Shown: positions 1 through 8,436 of the stretch, piece by piece
Layout of the letters: every line of letters begins with the position of its first letter
Numbering within the stretch: position 1 is the first letter of the stretch
NCBI GenBank assembly: GCA_963809795.1
Contig: CAWELN010000007.1
Location: forward strand, 1-64,000
Source: DASUAS01 sp963809795
Lineage (GTDB): Bacteria > Actinomycetota > Acidimicrobiia > IMCC26256 > DASPTH01
Direction of reading: 5' to 3'
Length of the DNA stretch: 64,000 bases
The notes under the pieces: model-generated
Told to the model about the DNA's origin: nothing
The model's database searches: none
Seen by the model: the letters and a program-made list of their open reading frames with translations, nothing else
Program-made: the position numbers and the translations under genes

Positions 1-41
1 CGTCGCCTTCGAACCGGACCCGTCATAGCCGAAGCGCCGTT

Positions 42-63
42 CTCGCACTCCGTTGAGTGCGAG
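42..63. other. Perfect 9-bp inverted repeat (hairpin)
   Basis: Arms 42-50 and 55-63 are exact reverse complements around a 4-nt loop (CGTT). There is no T-run after either arm, so an intrinsic terminator is not well supported. It may be the end of an upstream gene's transcript or a protein-binding site. Nothing else is recognisable in positions 1-132. Confidence 0.4.
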
Positions 64-132
64 CCGGTTGACGGCTGCCGGTCTCGAGGGTTTTCTGGTG
101 TCTCGAGCGACGGCCGCCAGGGAGGGGTTCCG

Positions 133-608
133 GTGGGGTTGCCCTCGGGGACGGTGACGTTTCTGTTCACGGACATCGAGGCTTCGACTCGCCTCTGGGA
201 CGAGCGTCCCCACGCGATGACGGAGGCTCTGGCGTGCCACGACGCGATCGTGCGGGATGCGATCGAGGTTCGCGATGGGCATGTCCTCAAACAGACCGGC
301 GACGGATTCCATGCGGTGTTCGTCAGCGCATCGGATGCGATCGGGGCTGCGCTCGAAGCCCAACTCGGCGTCGAACGGGAAGCGTGGCCCGCGGACGCTC
401 GACTCCGGGTTCGGATGGGGCTCCACAGCGGCGAGACGCAGGAGCGCGGGGCGACTACTACGGATCTGCGACGAACCGCGCGGCGCGGGTGATGGCGGTG
501 GCCCGTGGCGGGCAGATCGGCGAGCTCAGCGCCGACGACGCGCTCGTGACCCTCGTCTCGATACTCAGAAGCATCCCAGAGCACAAGGCCACGGCGGCGG
601 AGAGGTAG
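133..608 (+). pseudogene. Class III adenylate/guanylate cyclase domain, frameshifted remnant
   Basis: Starting at GTG 133, about 105 residues match the class III nucleotide cyclase fold: SGTVTFLFTDIEASTRLW carries the first metal-binding Asp, and KQTGDGFHAVF the second. Near 450-455 the frame breaks. The conserved continuation (GDYYGSATNRAARVMA) resumes in another frame and runs to about 608, where the sequence after RGGQI no longer resembles the family. Only a cyclase domain is left, without the AAA/TPR parts usually attached. The internal cyclase domain of the large regulator at 12022-15631 is closely similar, so this looks like a decayed relative of that gene class. A TTG-start gene follows within 6 nt. 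Confidence 0.75.
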
Positions 609-613
609 GAACA

Positions 614-2140
614 TTGGCCGGATCCACAACGGACCGGGGAGTCGGGTCGTGGATCGAGCGGCGAGCCCGAATCGCGCCAGATCAGCCGGCGCTGATCCAC
701 GGTGCCGGGCGCTGCACGTACGGTGAGCTCGCGATCCGGGTTCGCCGTCTCGCTCGCGGGTTCAGCGAGCTTGGCGTCCTGAGGGGAGATCGTGTCGGTT
801 GGCTTGGTGCCAATCATCCGGCGTTCCTCGAAGTGTTGTTTGCGACGGCGAAGCTCGGTGCGGTCATGGCACCGGTGAATCATCGTCTTGATGACGCCGT
901 CATCGCCGACGTGCTCACGGGATATTCGCCCAGGCTCGTGGTGGTGGAGCAGACGGCGGCTGACGTTTCGCTTCCGTCCGGCTTGGGGCGCCGTGTGCGT
1001 GTCGGGTCGGCGACGGGCGCGGAGATCGACTATGAGCAGCTTGTCGCGGAGTCCGCCGACGATCTCGTCGACCAGGTCATCGGCCTCGACGATGTGTGCA
1101 TGCTCCCGCACACGTCTGGTACCACGGGAGCCCAGAAGGGGGTGATGCTGACGCACGGCAACATCACTTGGAACGTCATCAACCTCCTCTCGGTGGTCGG
1201 TTTCCGAAGCGATGACGTGACGATCGCGATCACGCCGTTCTTCCGAACTGGTGGCACTGGCGTGAACGTGCTGCCGGTGTTGTTCTCGGGTGGGATGGTG
1301 ATCATCCCCGAGGCGGCTGACCCAGACGAGATCCTGCGGCTGATCACGGAGCAGCGCGTCACGATCGGATTCGGGAACCCGGATCTGCTCGAGGCGCTCA
1401 CGCGATCGGCGGGTTGGCCAACGGCCGATTTCTCGAGCGTCCGCTGCTTCATCACCGGTGGTGCACCCGTCCCGGAGCGTCTCATCCGGACGCACATGCA
1501 ACGAGGTGTCACGTTCCTGCAGGGGTACGGGCTCTCCGAGGCCGCGCCATTCGTGTTGCTCCTCGATCCGGCACATGCGCTCCGCAAGGTCGGGTCCGCA
1601 GGCAAGCCGGCCCTGTTCGTCGATATCCGGACTGATCGGGCCGACGGCACCGCCTGTGCGCCGAATGAGACGGGCGAGCTACTCGTGAGCGGCCCCAACG
1701 TGATGGCCGGCTACTGGGACCGCGCCGCCGCCACCCGAGACACGATCGACGAAGACGGGTGGCTGCGTACGGGAGACGCGGCGCGGATCGACGACGAGGG
1801 ATTCGTCTGGATCGTCGATCGCGTCGAAGATGCCTACAAGGTGTCAGGCCACGCCGTGTACCCGGGCGATGTCGAGCGCGTGCTCGCACAGCATCCCGCG
1901 ATCGCTGAAGTCGGCGTCGTGCCGCGCGACGGGCACGGTGAAGCCTTCGTCGTACTCGCGGCAGGCGAGACAGTGAACGAAGATGAGTTGCTCGAGTTCT
2001 GCCGAGCGCGCCTCGCCGTGTACGAGGTTCCGTCATCGGTCATGTTCCTCGACCGCTTGCCGCGAAGCTCCGTCGGCAAATTGCTACGGCACGAGCTCAT
2101 TCAGCTCGCCGTATCCGATCCTCCGTCAGAGCCGGCGTGA
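614..2140 (+). CDS. AMP-dependent acyl-CoA synthetase/ligase (class I adenylate-forming enzyme)
   Basis: This enzyme should activate a carboxylic acid as acyl-AMP and then load it onto CoA. The protein is about 508 residues, normal for the family. Visible motifs are the P-loop-like A3 motif TSGTTGAQKG (about residue 170), A5 QGYGLSEAAP, the A7 region WLRTGDAARIDDEG, the hinge IVDRVEDAYKVSG, and the A10 catalytic lysine in SSVGKLLRHEL near the C-terminus. The open frame extends upstream, but that part overlaps the cyclase remnant. TTG 614 is chosen because it follows GAGAGGTAGG and sits where the N-terminus of long/medium-chain acyl-CoA ligases begins. The substrate cannot be read from sequence. 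Nearby P450 and thioesterase genes fit lipid or xenobiotic catabolism. Confidence 0.88.
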   Translation: MAGSTTDRGVGSWIERRARIAPDQPALIHGAGRCTYGELAIRVRRLARGFSELGVLRGDRVGWLGANHPAFLEVLFATAKLGAVMAPVNHRLDDAVIADVLTGYSPRLVVVEQTAADVSLPSGLGRRVRVGSATGAEIDYEQLVAESADDLVDQVIGLDDVCMLPHTSGTTGAQKGVMLTHGNITWNVINLLSVVGFRSDDVTIAITPFFRTGGTGVNVLPVLFSGGMVIIPEAADPDEILRLITEQRVTIGFGNPDLLEALTRSAGWPTADFSSVRCFITGGAPVPERLIRTHMQRGVTFLQGYGLSEAAPFVLLLDPAHALRKVGSAGKPALFVDIRTDRADGTACAPNETGELLVSGPNVMAGYWDRAAATRDTIDEDGWLRTGDAARIDDEGFVWIVDRVEDAYKVSGHAVYPGDVERVLAQHPAIAEVGVVPRDGHGEAFVVLAAGETVNEDELLEFCRARLAVYEVPSSVMFLDRLPRSSVGKLLRHELIQLAVSDPPSEPA

Positions 2141-2300
2141 AGGACCACTCGTGCATCTGACCATGTCCGTGAAGCGAGACCCCGCACGTCGTCGGCGATC
2201 TGTCGTCTCGCGGGACCGACGGATCGGCACTGGTGGTACAAACTCCAGAGCAGGCAGTATGGCGCGTTGTCAATGCCACCGCGACGAGAGCAACGAGCAG

Positions 2301-2672
2301 ATGATTGAACTGACTGCCGCGCAGATCGACTACCTCTCGAGCCAGCGACTGGGCCGCATCGCAACCGCCGGCGCTGACGGCAAGCCCCACGTCGTCCCGA
2401 CCTCGTTTCGCTACCACCCCGATCTCGGCACCATCGACATCGGTGGTCTCCACGTCGCGACGACGAAGAAGTACCGAGACGTCCAGGCCAACGCCTGGGC
2501 CGCGATCGTCGTCGACGACCTCGTGTCGACCGATCCGTGGACTCCGCGCATGCTCGAGATCCGCGGCCGTGCGGAGGCCATCGAGACCGGCGGGGCCGAC
2601 CTCGGTCCGGGATTCGGAGACGCCTTCATCCGTCTCTCTCCTGAGAAGGTCAACAGCTTCGGCCTCGAGTGA
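2301..2672 (+). CDS. PPOX-class F420-dependent oxidoreductase (split-barrel flavin-type protein)
   Basis: A 123-residue protein of the pyridoxamine-5'-phosphate-oxidase-like split-barrel fold. The opening LTAAQIDYLSSQRLGRIATAG, then GKPHVVPTSFRY and the later KKYRDVQANAWAAIVVDDL, are typical of the actinobacterial group that uses cofactor F420 rather than FMN. The frame is open upstream, but family proteins begin at this point, so ATG 2301 is chosen. It stands alone, 160 bp after the acyl-CoA ligase. The substrate is unknown. An FMN- or haem-binding relative is possible, since cofactor choice in this family cannot be settled from motifs alone. Confidence 0.8.
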   Translation: MIELTAAQIDYLSSQRLGRIATAGADGKPHVVPTSFRYHPDLGTIDIGGLHVATTKKYRDVQANAWAAIVVDDLVSTDPWTPRMLEIRGRAEAIETGGADLGPGFGDAFIRLSPEKVNSFGLE

Positions 2673-2784
2673 CCGCCCCCCGCTCTCGCAATCACCACCG
2701 CAACAGAATCCGGGCTCATTGAGGACAGCCCGGCGTTCGGAGCGCCGTGACGCGACGCGGCGCGGCGTCTCGAGGAGAGAGGCT

Positions 2785-2790
2785 TAAGGT
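2785..2790 (+). promoter_or_regulatory. Putative -10 element (TAAGGT) for a leaderless gene
   Basis: TAAGGT lies 6 nt upstream of GTG 2797, the spacing expected when transcription starts at the initiation codon. GGAG lies between the two, so a leadered transcript from another promoter is not excluded. Confidence 0.4.
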
Positions 2791-2796
2791 GGAGCA

Positions 2797-3345
2797 GTGA
2801 CGACGAGGTCGAGCGCCGAGTCCTACGTCGAGGGCGACGACTTCGACGACCGAGAGCTCCGTCGCGGTGTCTGGCGGCAAACCCTGACGAGCGTCGCGCT
2901 GGTCACGGTCTCGGCGAGTGGCCGCCACAACGTCATGGCCTGCGAGTGGGCGATGATGGTGTCCCATGCACCGCTCTGTTTCACGATTTCGGTGCATCCG
3001 CGGAACGCGACGCACGACCTGCTCGTCGCGGCGGGCGAGTTCGGCCTCAGCTTCTGCTCCGACGCGCAGGCGCACCTCTCGCACGTGTCGGGATCGAACT
3101 CGCTCCACGATGTCGACAAGTGGCAGCTCGCCGACTTTCCCACCTATCCGGCTCAGCGGATCGGAGCGCCGATGATCGACGACGCGGTGCTGAACGTCGA
3201 GTGCCGCATAGTTGGCACCCACCGCCTCGGTCACACCCTGTTCATCGGCGAGGCGGTCTGGGTGCGCTACGACCCCACCAAGTCGCCGCTCATCTTCCAC
3301 GGCGGGAAGTATTTCCAGGTCGGCGCGCAGCTTCTGAAGCCGTAG
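2797..3345 (+). CDS. Flavin reductase-like domain protein (FMN-binding, DIM6/NTAB type)
   Basis: The 182-residue protein matches flavin reductase-like split-barrel proteins: TSVALVTVSASGRHNVMAC, the M-V-S-P-type segment MMVSHAPLCFTISVHPRNAT, and a C-terminal ESPL-like FHGGKYFQVG. Family members reduce FMN or FAD with NAD(P)H for partner monooxygenases, or act directly on small substrates. No two-component monooxygenase lies beside it, so the partner is unknown. GTG 2797 is the first in-frame start. It is adjacent to, but about 120 bp from, the F420-type protein at 2301. Confidence 0.8.
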   Translation: MTTRSSAESYVEGDDFDDRELRRGVWRQTLTSVALVTVSASGRHNVMACEWAMMVSHAPLCFTISVHPRNATHDLLVAAGEFGLSFCSDAQAHLSHVSGSNSLHDVDKWQLADFPTYPAQRIGAPMIDDAVLNVECRIVGTHRLGHTLFIGEAVWVRYDPTKSPLIFHGGKYFQVGAQLLKP

Positions 3346-3449
3346 TTGATCTGAGCCACCGAGCCCAAGCCCTCGACGCCGCGTTGCCTTGACAGACCGA
3401 GACCACCGGGCAATATGTACGCGTTCGATGACGGCTCGCGCTCTCGGGG

Positions 3450-4283
3450 ATGGCTGCCTTGCCCGACGTCTATGCCACGATTGCGGACGTCGACGTCGAG
3501 ACGCAAGAGCGTCTCGCCGACATCTTGGAGCTGCGAGCCGCCGATTCCCAAATGCGGGCGATGGTCGACTCGTACCTTTCGGAGGTCGAGTATCCGCCGG
3601 ACGCGCGGTTCCTGGAGATCGGTTCGGGAAGCGGCGCGGTCACGCGCACGGTGGCGTGTCGACCGGGGGTTGCCGAAGCCGTCGGGGTCGATCCGTCCCC
3701 GGTCTTCGTCTCCAAGGCTCAGGCCCTTGCTGGCGCGATAGCCAACATCGCGTTCGAGCAAGGGGATGGTCGCGCGCTGCGCTTCGGAGACGACGAGTTC
3801 GACGTGGTTGTCTTGCATACGACGCTGTGCCACGTTCCTGAGCCCGAGCGAGTGCTGGCGGAAGCGTTCCGAGTTCTGCGCACCGGTGGCTCGCTCGCCG
3901 TGTGCGACGGTGACTATCCGACGATCACGGTCGCCCTTGACGACTTCGATCCGCTTCAGCAGTGCATCGAGGCGGCGAAGGCGGCGTTCATCAACGATGT
4001 CTGGCTCGTGCGCCGCCTGCCTGCGTTGTTGCGATCTCACGGATTCGAGATTCTGAGTTCGAGGAGCTACAGCTACCTGCAGACGTCGGAGCCCGAGTAC
4101 ATGCTCACGCTTGTTGACCGTGGCGCCGATGCCCTCGTGTCCTCCGGTCGCATCGGGCCGGACCTCTGCGCGTCGCTCAAGGCGGAGGCTCGGCGTCGAG
4201 CTGAAGCTGAGGAGTTCTTCGGGTTCATCGGATTCGCGAGCTTCGTCGCCCGCAAACCTCTCAGCGCCGAACCTGCGCGATAG
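3450..4283 (+). CDS. Class I SAM-dependent methyltransferase
   Basis: The 277-residue protein has a full Rossmann methyltransferase core: motif I FLEIGSGSGAVTRTVA (about residues 53-68), acidic VGVDPSPVFV, motif II/III EQGDGRALRFGDDEFDVVV, and post-III RVLRTGGSLAVCDGD. These resemble the UbiE/Methyltransf_11 group. The C-terminal third (KAAFINDVWLVRRLPALLRSHGFE onward) is like small-molecule O/C-methyltransferases. The substrate is not predictable. ATG 3450 has GGGG 4-7 nt upstream. It stands alone between the flavin reductase and a 297-bp spacer. Confidence 0.85.
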   Translation: MAALPDVYATIADVDVETQERLADILELRAADSQMRAMVDSYLSEVEYPPDARFLEIGSGSGAVTRTVACRPGVAEAVGVDPSPVFVSKAQALAGAIANIAFEQGDGRALRFGDDEFDVVVLHTTLCHVPEPERVLAEAFRVLRTGGSLAVCDGDYPTITVALDDFDPLQQCIEAAKAAFINDVWLVRRLPALLRSHGFEILSSRSYSYLQTSEPEYMLTLVDRGADALVSSGRIGPDLCASLKAEARRRAEAEEFFGFIGFASFVARKPLSAEPAR

Positions 4284-4580
4284 AGCAGGTTGCGCACGAC
4301 CGCAGATGTTCTTTGGGGCGACGCCGCCGCGCGGCTGAGGGCGTCCTTCCAACCCGGGTGGGCGCGCAGAGCGGTCATCCGGTGCGACTTCCGGCGCGGG
4401 CCCGGACTGACCGTCATCCGGTTCGGTCGGGTCAGCAGGCAGACGGCAGAAACCGGAACGAAAACCCCGTCGCCGGGCCGGGCCCCCGCCGGAAGTGCTG
4501 CCGTACTTGCCCACAACCGGGAGTCGTCAAAACGACCCGAGACTCACCACGGTCGAGGAACGTCACCGTAAGCTTCGAGT
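4284..4580. other. Intergenic spacer without a recognisable gene
   Basis: The 297-bp stretch holds no supported coding region on either strand; open frames here are overlaps without family features. It contains two copies of GTCATCCGGT about 40 bp apart (near 4375 and 4413). It ends with the -10-like element of the next gene. No terminator hairpin with a T-run was found. Confidence 0.4.
4569..4574 (+). promoter_or_regulatory. Putative -10 element (TAAGCT) for a leaderless gene
   Basis: TAAGCT ends 6 nt before GTG 4581, and no Shine-Dalgarno sequence lies between. This is the geometry of a leaderless actinobacterial transcript. Confidence 0.45.
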
Positions 4581-4868
4581 GTGCCGTTCGATGGTGCGTT
4601 CTCACCGTTGCACTGGCTGATCGTCGCCGTCGTCGCGTTGCTGGTGCTGGGTCCGGACCAACTACCCGCCTTCGCCCATCGTGCCGGCGAGGCGATGCGC
4701 GACCTCCGACGAGTTCGCGAGCACTTGGGCAGCGAGCTGCGCGATCTCGTCTCAGAGTTTGACCTCGATCAGACCCCCGACGCCGGTTCTCCCGGCCTGT
4801 CGAAGCAAGACGACGACTCCGCTGCGTCCGGGCTGTCCGCCGGGGAGGACGACCCGCGCACGCTCTAG
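4581..4868 (+). CDS. TatA/TatB-like twin-arginine translocase subunit
   Basis: The 95-residue protein begins with a short N-terminal membrane helix (HWLIVAVVALLVLGPDQLPAFA). The family FGP-like hinge appears as LGPDQLP. A basic amphipathic helix follows (RAGEAMRDLRRVREHLGSEL), then an acidic, disordered tail. This layout is diagnostic of TatA/TatB/TatE proteins, which form the pore or receptor for folded Tat substrates at the cytoplasmic membrane. The long tail favours TatB over TatA, but TatC is not in the window, so the paralogue cannot be fixed. The GTG start follows a -10-like hexamer by 6 nt. Confidence 0.82.
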   Translation: MPFDGAFSPLHWLIVAVVALLVLGPDQLPAFAHRAGEAMRDLRRVREHLGSELRDLVSEFDLDQTPDAGSPGLSKQDDDSAASGLSAGEDDPRTL

Positions 4869-4917
4869 ATCCCCGCTCATCTTGTGGCCGTGCGAGGCTC
4901 TTGAGTGTTGTCGCGGG

Positions 4918-5349
4918 TCACGCTCCGTAGACGGTGACCTTCGACTCGGCGGCTACCGCCGAGCAATCTTCAGCGCCGGGCCCGATGACGAGAGTCACGC
5001 GGAACTGGTCTCGAGGACCCCGCTCGATTGTCAGCGCGCCACCGAACTCCTCTGACCATGCCCGAAGGCCATCGAGCGCGATCGTTGCCGCATCGTCAAC
5101 GGTAAGGGCGGCGAACGTTCCTGGCCTGAGGTGCGTGATCTCCACGAACAGAAGTCCTTGCGAGCATGACAACCGAATGTAGGCCCGCCCAGGAGTCGCG
5201 CGGTCCGCCACCATCAGCGCCGCTTCGACGAAACCGGTTGCCCGCTCCAGCAGGACACCACACCGACACGTCGAGATTCCCAGCTCGTCTACGACGGCGT
5301 GTCCGCTGTCGCGAAGTCCATTGACCAGACCGGAACGGCCATCGCTCAT
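4918..5349 (-). CDS. Degenerate histidine-kinase-type ATPase domain protein
   Basis: The 144-residue product resembles only the C-terminal ATPase half of NarL-type sensor kinases: LERATGFVEAALMVADRA, then YIRLSCSQGLLFVEI, and finally GLRAWSEEFGGALTIERGPR followed by a strand. The N-box asparagine and glycine-rich G1/G2 motifs are not evident, and there is no phospho-acceptor His domain. ATP binding is therefore doubtful. It could be an anti-sigma-like or regulatory domain. The open frame extends upstream, but ATG 5349 begins the recognisable region; ATG 5364 is an alternative. Function is otherwise unknown. Confidence 0.5.
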   Translation of the reverse strand: MSDGRSGLVNGLRDSGHAVVDELGISTCRCGVLLERATGFVEAALMVADRATPGRAYIRLSCSQGLLFVEITHLRPGTFAALTVDDAATIALDGLRAWSEEFGGALTIERGPRDQFRVTLVIGPGAEDCSAVAAESKVTVYGA

Positions 5350-5465
5350 GTTCCTAGTACGCATGCGGGCCCCGAACAGATCTCTTCGCGACGCTCGGAA
5401 CACGTCCGACCCGCACCAACTCGTTGATCCCGGGCTGACGGGGTTCGGTTCCGCCGAGGAGAAAC

Positions 5466-5774
5466 GTGCTCGTCGTGCTCGCATCAGCGTCGAGCGGGCG
5501 TAGCGTGCGGGGTGTGGAACCGAGCGACGCCGAACGGCTAGCCCACCTGCCCGGCGTCGAAGACGAGCCGGACGGCATCTACTACCCCCACGCGACACAC
5601 AAAACCGACGACGAGTTGGACGGGGCGACACTCGCCGGACTGTTCGCCGACTGCGTCGGGAACGGTCGACACCACCTCGCGACGCTCGACCACCCTGAGG
5701 AAGGAATGGTCATCGGTTGCAGTCACTGTCACCGGTACTGGCGCGCGCACCCTGCTCGAGATCCTCGGTACTGA
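5466..5774 (+). CDS. Small hypothetical protein with a Cys-x2-Cys-His motif
   Basis: Up to 102 residues, not recognised. The first 16 residues have low coding character, and the conserved-looking part starts near VEPSDAERLAHLPG, so GTG 5514 is an alternative start. GTG 5466 has the better ribosome site (GAGGAG just upstream). The tail MVIGCSHCHRYWRAHP contains a CSHCH cluster that could bind a metal, but four ligands of a complete finger are not visible. It is transcribed divergently from the degenerate ATPase gene. Confidence 0.4.
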   Translation: MLVVLASASSGRSVRGVEPSDAERLAHLPGVEDEPDGIYYPHATHKTDDELDGATLAGLFADCVGNGRHHLATLDHPEEGMVIGCSHCHRYWRAHPARDPRY

Positions 5775-5908
5775 CGAGGTGACCGAAGCGGGGGTGTCTG
5801 CGGGTCGGCACCCGAACCGAGCGCACGGCCGCCGGTCGACAGGTCACCGCAACTGCGGCATGATTCGCTCACCAAGGCACGAATCGGGCAGACGAGGGGA
5901 GCGGTGAC

Positions 5909-6230
5909 ATGAAGTTCGTCGTGGAATGGACCGCGCGGCCGGGGAGCGATCCGAAGCGAGAACCTGCAGAGCAGCGACAGCCTGCTCCAGGCGTTCGGGA
6001 GTTGGACGCCGCCCGCAGAGTGGACCATCAGCGAGTTCGTCACGCGCGTCGACGGCAAGGGCGGGCTCCTCATCTGCGAGACCGACGATCTCGGAAGCAT
6101 CGATCGGGCAGTGGCGCAGTACCTCCCGTGGCTCGACTACGAGGTCACGCCGGTGGTCGACATCGGTGACGGCGTCAGCAGCCTGGCGGCGGGGAACGCG
6201 TGGGCGCGCACCGCCGGCGGTCTGGGCTGA
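5909..6230 (+). CDS. DUF3303-like small protein, interrupted by a frameshift
   Basis: The opening MKFVVEWTARPGSDP matches the start of DUF3303 proteins. After a frame change between about 5938 and 5955 the rest continues cleanly: LLQAFGSWTPPAEWTISEFV, then GKGGLLICETDD, AVAQYLPWLDYEVTPVVDI, and a stop at 6228-6230. Joined, the product is about 106 residues, normal for this family of unknown function (a dimeric alpha/beta barrel-like fold). Because both halves are intact, a single indel or sequence error is more likely than long-term decay. It lies 76 bp upstream of a P450 gene. Confidence 0.6.
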
Positions 6231-6306
6231 TCGGTTCGGGTTCCGTCTGGGAGTCCCCGAGCCGGGCGTAGGTTCGCGGTCCTCACCGACGACCGAGAGG
6301 GCGCGC

Positions 6307-7521
6307 ATGGGCGATCAGCCGTACGTCAACCTGCTCGACCCGGAGTTCTACGTCGACCCCTGGGACGCGTACCGCTGGTTGCGCGACAACGACCCGGTGT
6401 TCTGGGACCCGGTGCAGAAGCTGTGGGGCATCTCTCGCTTCGAGGACGTGATGCACGTCGAGAAGCACGCGCAGCTGTACAGCTCGTACCAAGGGTCGCG
6501 ACCGCACATCGATCAGACCGAGAACACGTCGATGATCGACCAGGACGACCCGGCGCATCAGTGTCAGCGGTCGCTCATCGTGCGACGGTTCACACCTCGC
6601 GCGGTCTCCACCCAGGAGGACGAGGTTCGTGAAGTGGCGACCGCGATCGTCGACGCGGTCGCGCCGCGCGGTTCGTGCGACGCGGTGGAGGCGATCGCGT
6701 CGCGGCTCCCCGCGATCATGATCGGCCGCCGGCTCGGGTACGCGCCCGACCAGTGGGAGCAGGTGCGGTCCTGGTCGGAGATCACCATGTACCAGGGCGG
6801 CCAGACTCCGGCCGACGGCGGGCAGTTCCCCACGCGGGAGATGTTGGGCGACGCAGTGACGGACTTCGCGGAGACCACGCTCAGGCTCGTCCGCGAACGG
6901 CGCGCCGATCCCCGTGACGACCTGATCTCGATCTGGACGCAGGCCGAACGCGAAGGTCAGGGCCGCCCGTGGACCGACCAGGAGATCCTCGAAGAGTGCC
7001 TGCTCGTGCTCGACGGCGGCGCCGAGACCACGCGCACCGTCATCGGCGCGATCATCGTTGAGCTCGCCGCGCGGCCCGACCAGCGTCGCATCCTCGTCGA
7101 GCGGCCCGAGGTGCTGGCGCGCACCGGCGTGGAGGAGTTCATCCGCTGGGTGTCCCCGATCCTCAACATGCGCCGTACCGTCACCCAGGACCACGAGCTC
7201 CACGACAAGCAGCTCCACGCGGGCGATCAGGTGCTGCTCATGTACCCGTCGGCGAACCGCGACGAGCGCGAGTTCCCCGAACCCGACGTGTTCGACGTGA
7301 CCCGCGAGATGCCACAGCACCTCTCGTTCGGAATCGGCACCCACTTCTGCCTCGGCGCGGCGTTCGCCCGGCTCGAGGTACGGGTCATGTTCGAGGAGCT
7401 GCTGCGGCGCATCCCCGACTGGCGTCTCGCCGACGAGGCGGAGCCGCGCATCATGCCTGCGACCTTCGCCCGCGCCTACGACAAGGTGCTCATCGAGTTC
7501 ACGCCGGTGAGGAGCACCTGA
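6307..7521 (+). CDS. Cytochrome P450 monooxygenase
   Basis: This 404-residue soluble bacterial P450 has all hallmarks: an oxygen-activating I-helix LDGGAETTRTVIG (the acid/Thr pair is here E-T-T), the K-helix ExxR in EEFIRWVSP, and the haem loop FGIGTHFCLGA with axial Cys348. The I-helix ending and the EFPEPDVFDVTR segment resemble actinobacterial steroid/fatty-acyl hydroxylases of the CYP125/CYP142 kind, but substrate is inferred only by resemblance. The frame is open upstream; ATG 6307 is where P450 homology (YVNLLDPEFYVDPWDAYRWL) begins. No ferredoxin or reductase gene is adjacent. Confidence 0.92.
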   Translation: MGDQPYVNLLDPEFYVDPWDAYRWLRDNDPVFWDPVQKLWGISRFEDVMHVEKHAQLYSSYQGSRPHIDQTENTSMIDQDDPAHQCQRSLIVRRFTPRAVSTQEDEVREVATAIVDAVAPRGSCDAVEAIASRLPAIMIGRRLGYAPDQWEQVRSWSEITMYQGGQTPADGGQFPTREMLGDAVTDFAETTLRLVRERRADPRDDLISIWTQAEREGQGRPWTDQEILEECLLVLDGGAETTRTVIGAIIVELAARPDQRRILVERPEVLARTGVEEFIRWVSPILNMRRTVTQDHELHDKQLHAGDQVLLMYPSANRDEREFPEPDVFDVTREMPQHLSFGIGTHFCLGAAFARLEVRVMFEELLRRIPDWRLADEAEPRIMPATFARAYDKVLIEFTPVRST

Positions 7522-7550
7522 TCCTCTTCTTCGGCGTCGGAGGCGCGGGT

Positions 7551-8436
7551 TCAGGTCTTCGACGTCCGCGTGCTGCGCACGAGCACACCCCACGTCGCGA
7601 CCAGGAACACGAGGGCGAAGGCGGCCAGGACCAGCCAGTACGTGCCCGTGGGCGCCGTGCCCGCGTCGCCGTACGACGCCAGGAGTGGAGGGCCGAGTCG
7701 CGAGCCGCCGTCGGCCAGGATCCGCCGTGCCCCGAGGTCGTGGCCGATCGCCTCGAAGGCCCAGCGCGACGGGATCAGCCGGCTGAGCGCGGCGCCGGCA
7801 CCGGCCATGAGGTGCACCGGCAGGATCGCGCCGGAGAACAACACCGCCGGGAAGCACAACATCGGGAGTGCGAGCGTGGCCTGCGCGACGTTGCCGACCG
7901 TGGCGGAGGTGAGCAGGCCGAGGCCGAGTGCCGCCACCGCGCACAGCAGCAACCCCGAGCCGATTGACGCGTAGGTGGACAGGGACCGCGCGGGGAGGCG
8001 ATCGAGCAGGCGCAACACCCCCAGCATCCCCACGACGACGAGCACGAGGAACGGTACGAGGACCGTCACCTTCGATGCGACATACGCGTCCAGCCGCAAG
8101 CCGACCGCGCGCTCACGCTCGAGGATCGGCCGCTCGGTGCAGATCTGGAGCAACCCGTAGGTGAGCCCGAAGAAGAAGGCCGCGAAGACGATCCAGAAGC
8201 CGATCATCACCATCGAGCTCGGGGTCGGGTGCCCGAAGTCGAACGCACCGGGCCGGAAGAGCACGGCGAACATCGCGACGACCAGCGCCGGCGATCCCAG
8301 CAGGATCGCCATCGTCAGGCGATTGCGCACCAACGTCTCCAGCGTCCGGTGGGTGAGCACGGCCCATTGCGTCAACCCGGTGGCGGCGACTCGCGTGCCC
8401 TCGTCTCGAGGGCCGGTCTCCAGCGGTGGTGGGTCG
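7551..8436 (-). CDS. ABC-2 type transporter, membrane (permease) half
   Basis: About 270 residues with six hydrophobic helices: NRLTMAILLGSPALVVAMFA, then IGFWIVFAAFFFGLTYGLLQ, and further ones ending WLVLAAFALVFLVATW. The cytoplasmic-loop motif ICTERPILERERAVGLRLDAY is characteristic of ABCG/ABC-2 permeases. There is no convincing start codon at the junction with the ATPase. The permease frame becomes coding-like exactly where the ATPase frame stops being so, around 8430-8470. The simplest reading is one fused ATPase-permease protein (ABCG order) split by a single-base frameshift. It should export a lipid or drug-like molecule. Confidence 0.75.
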
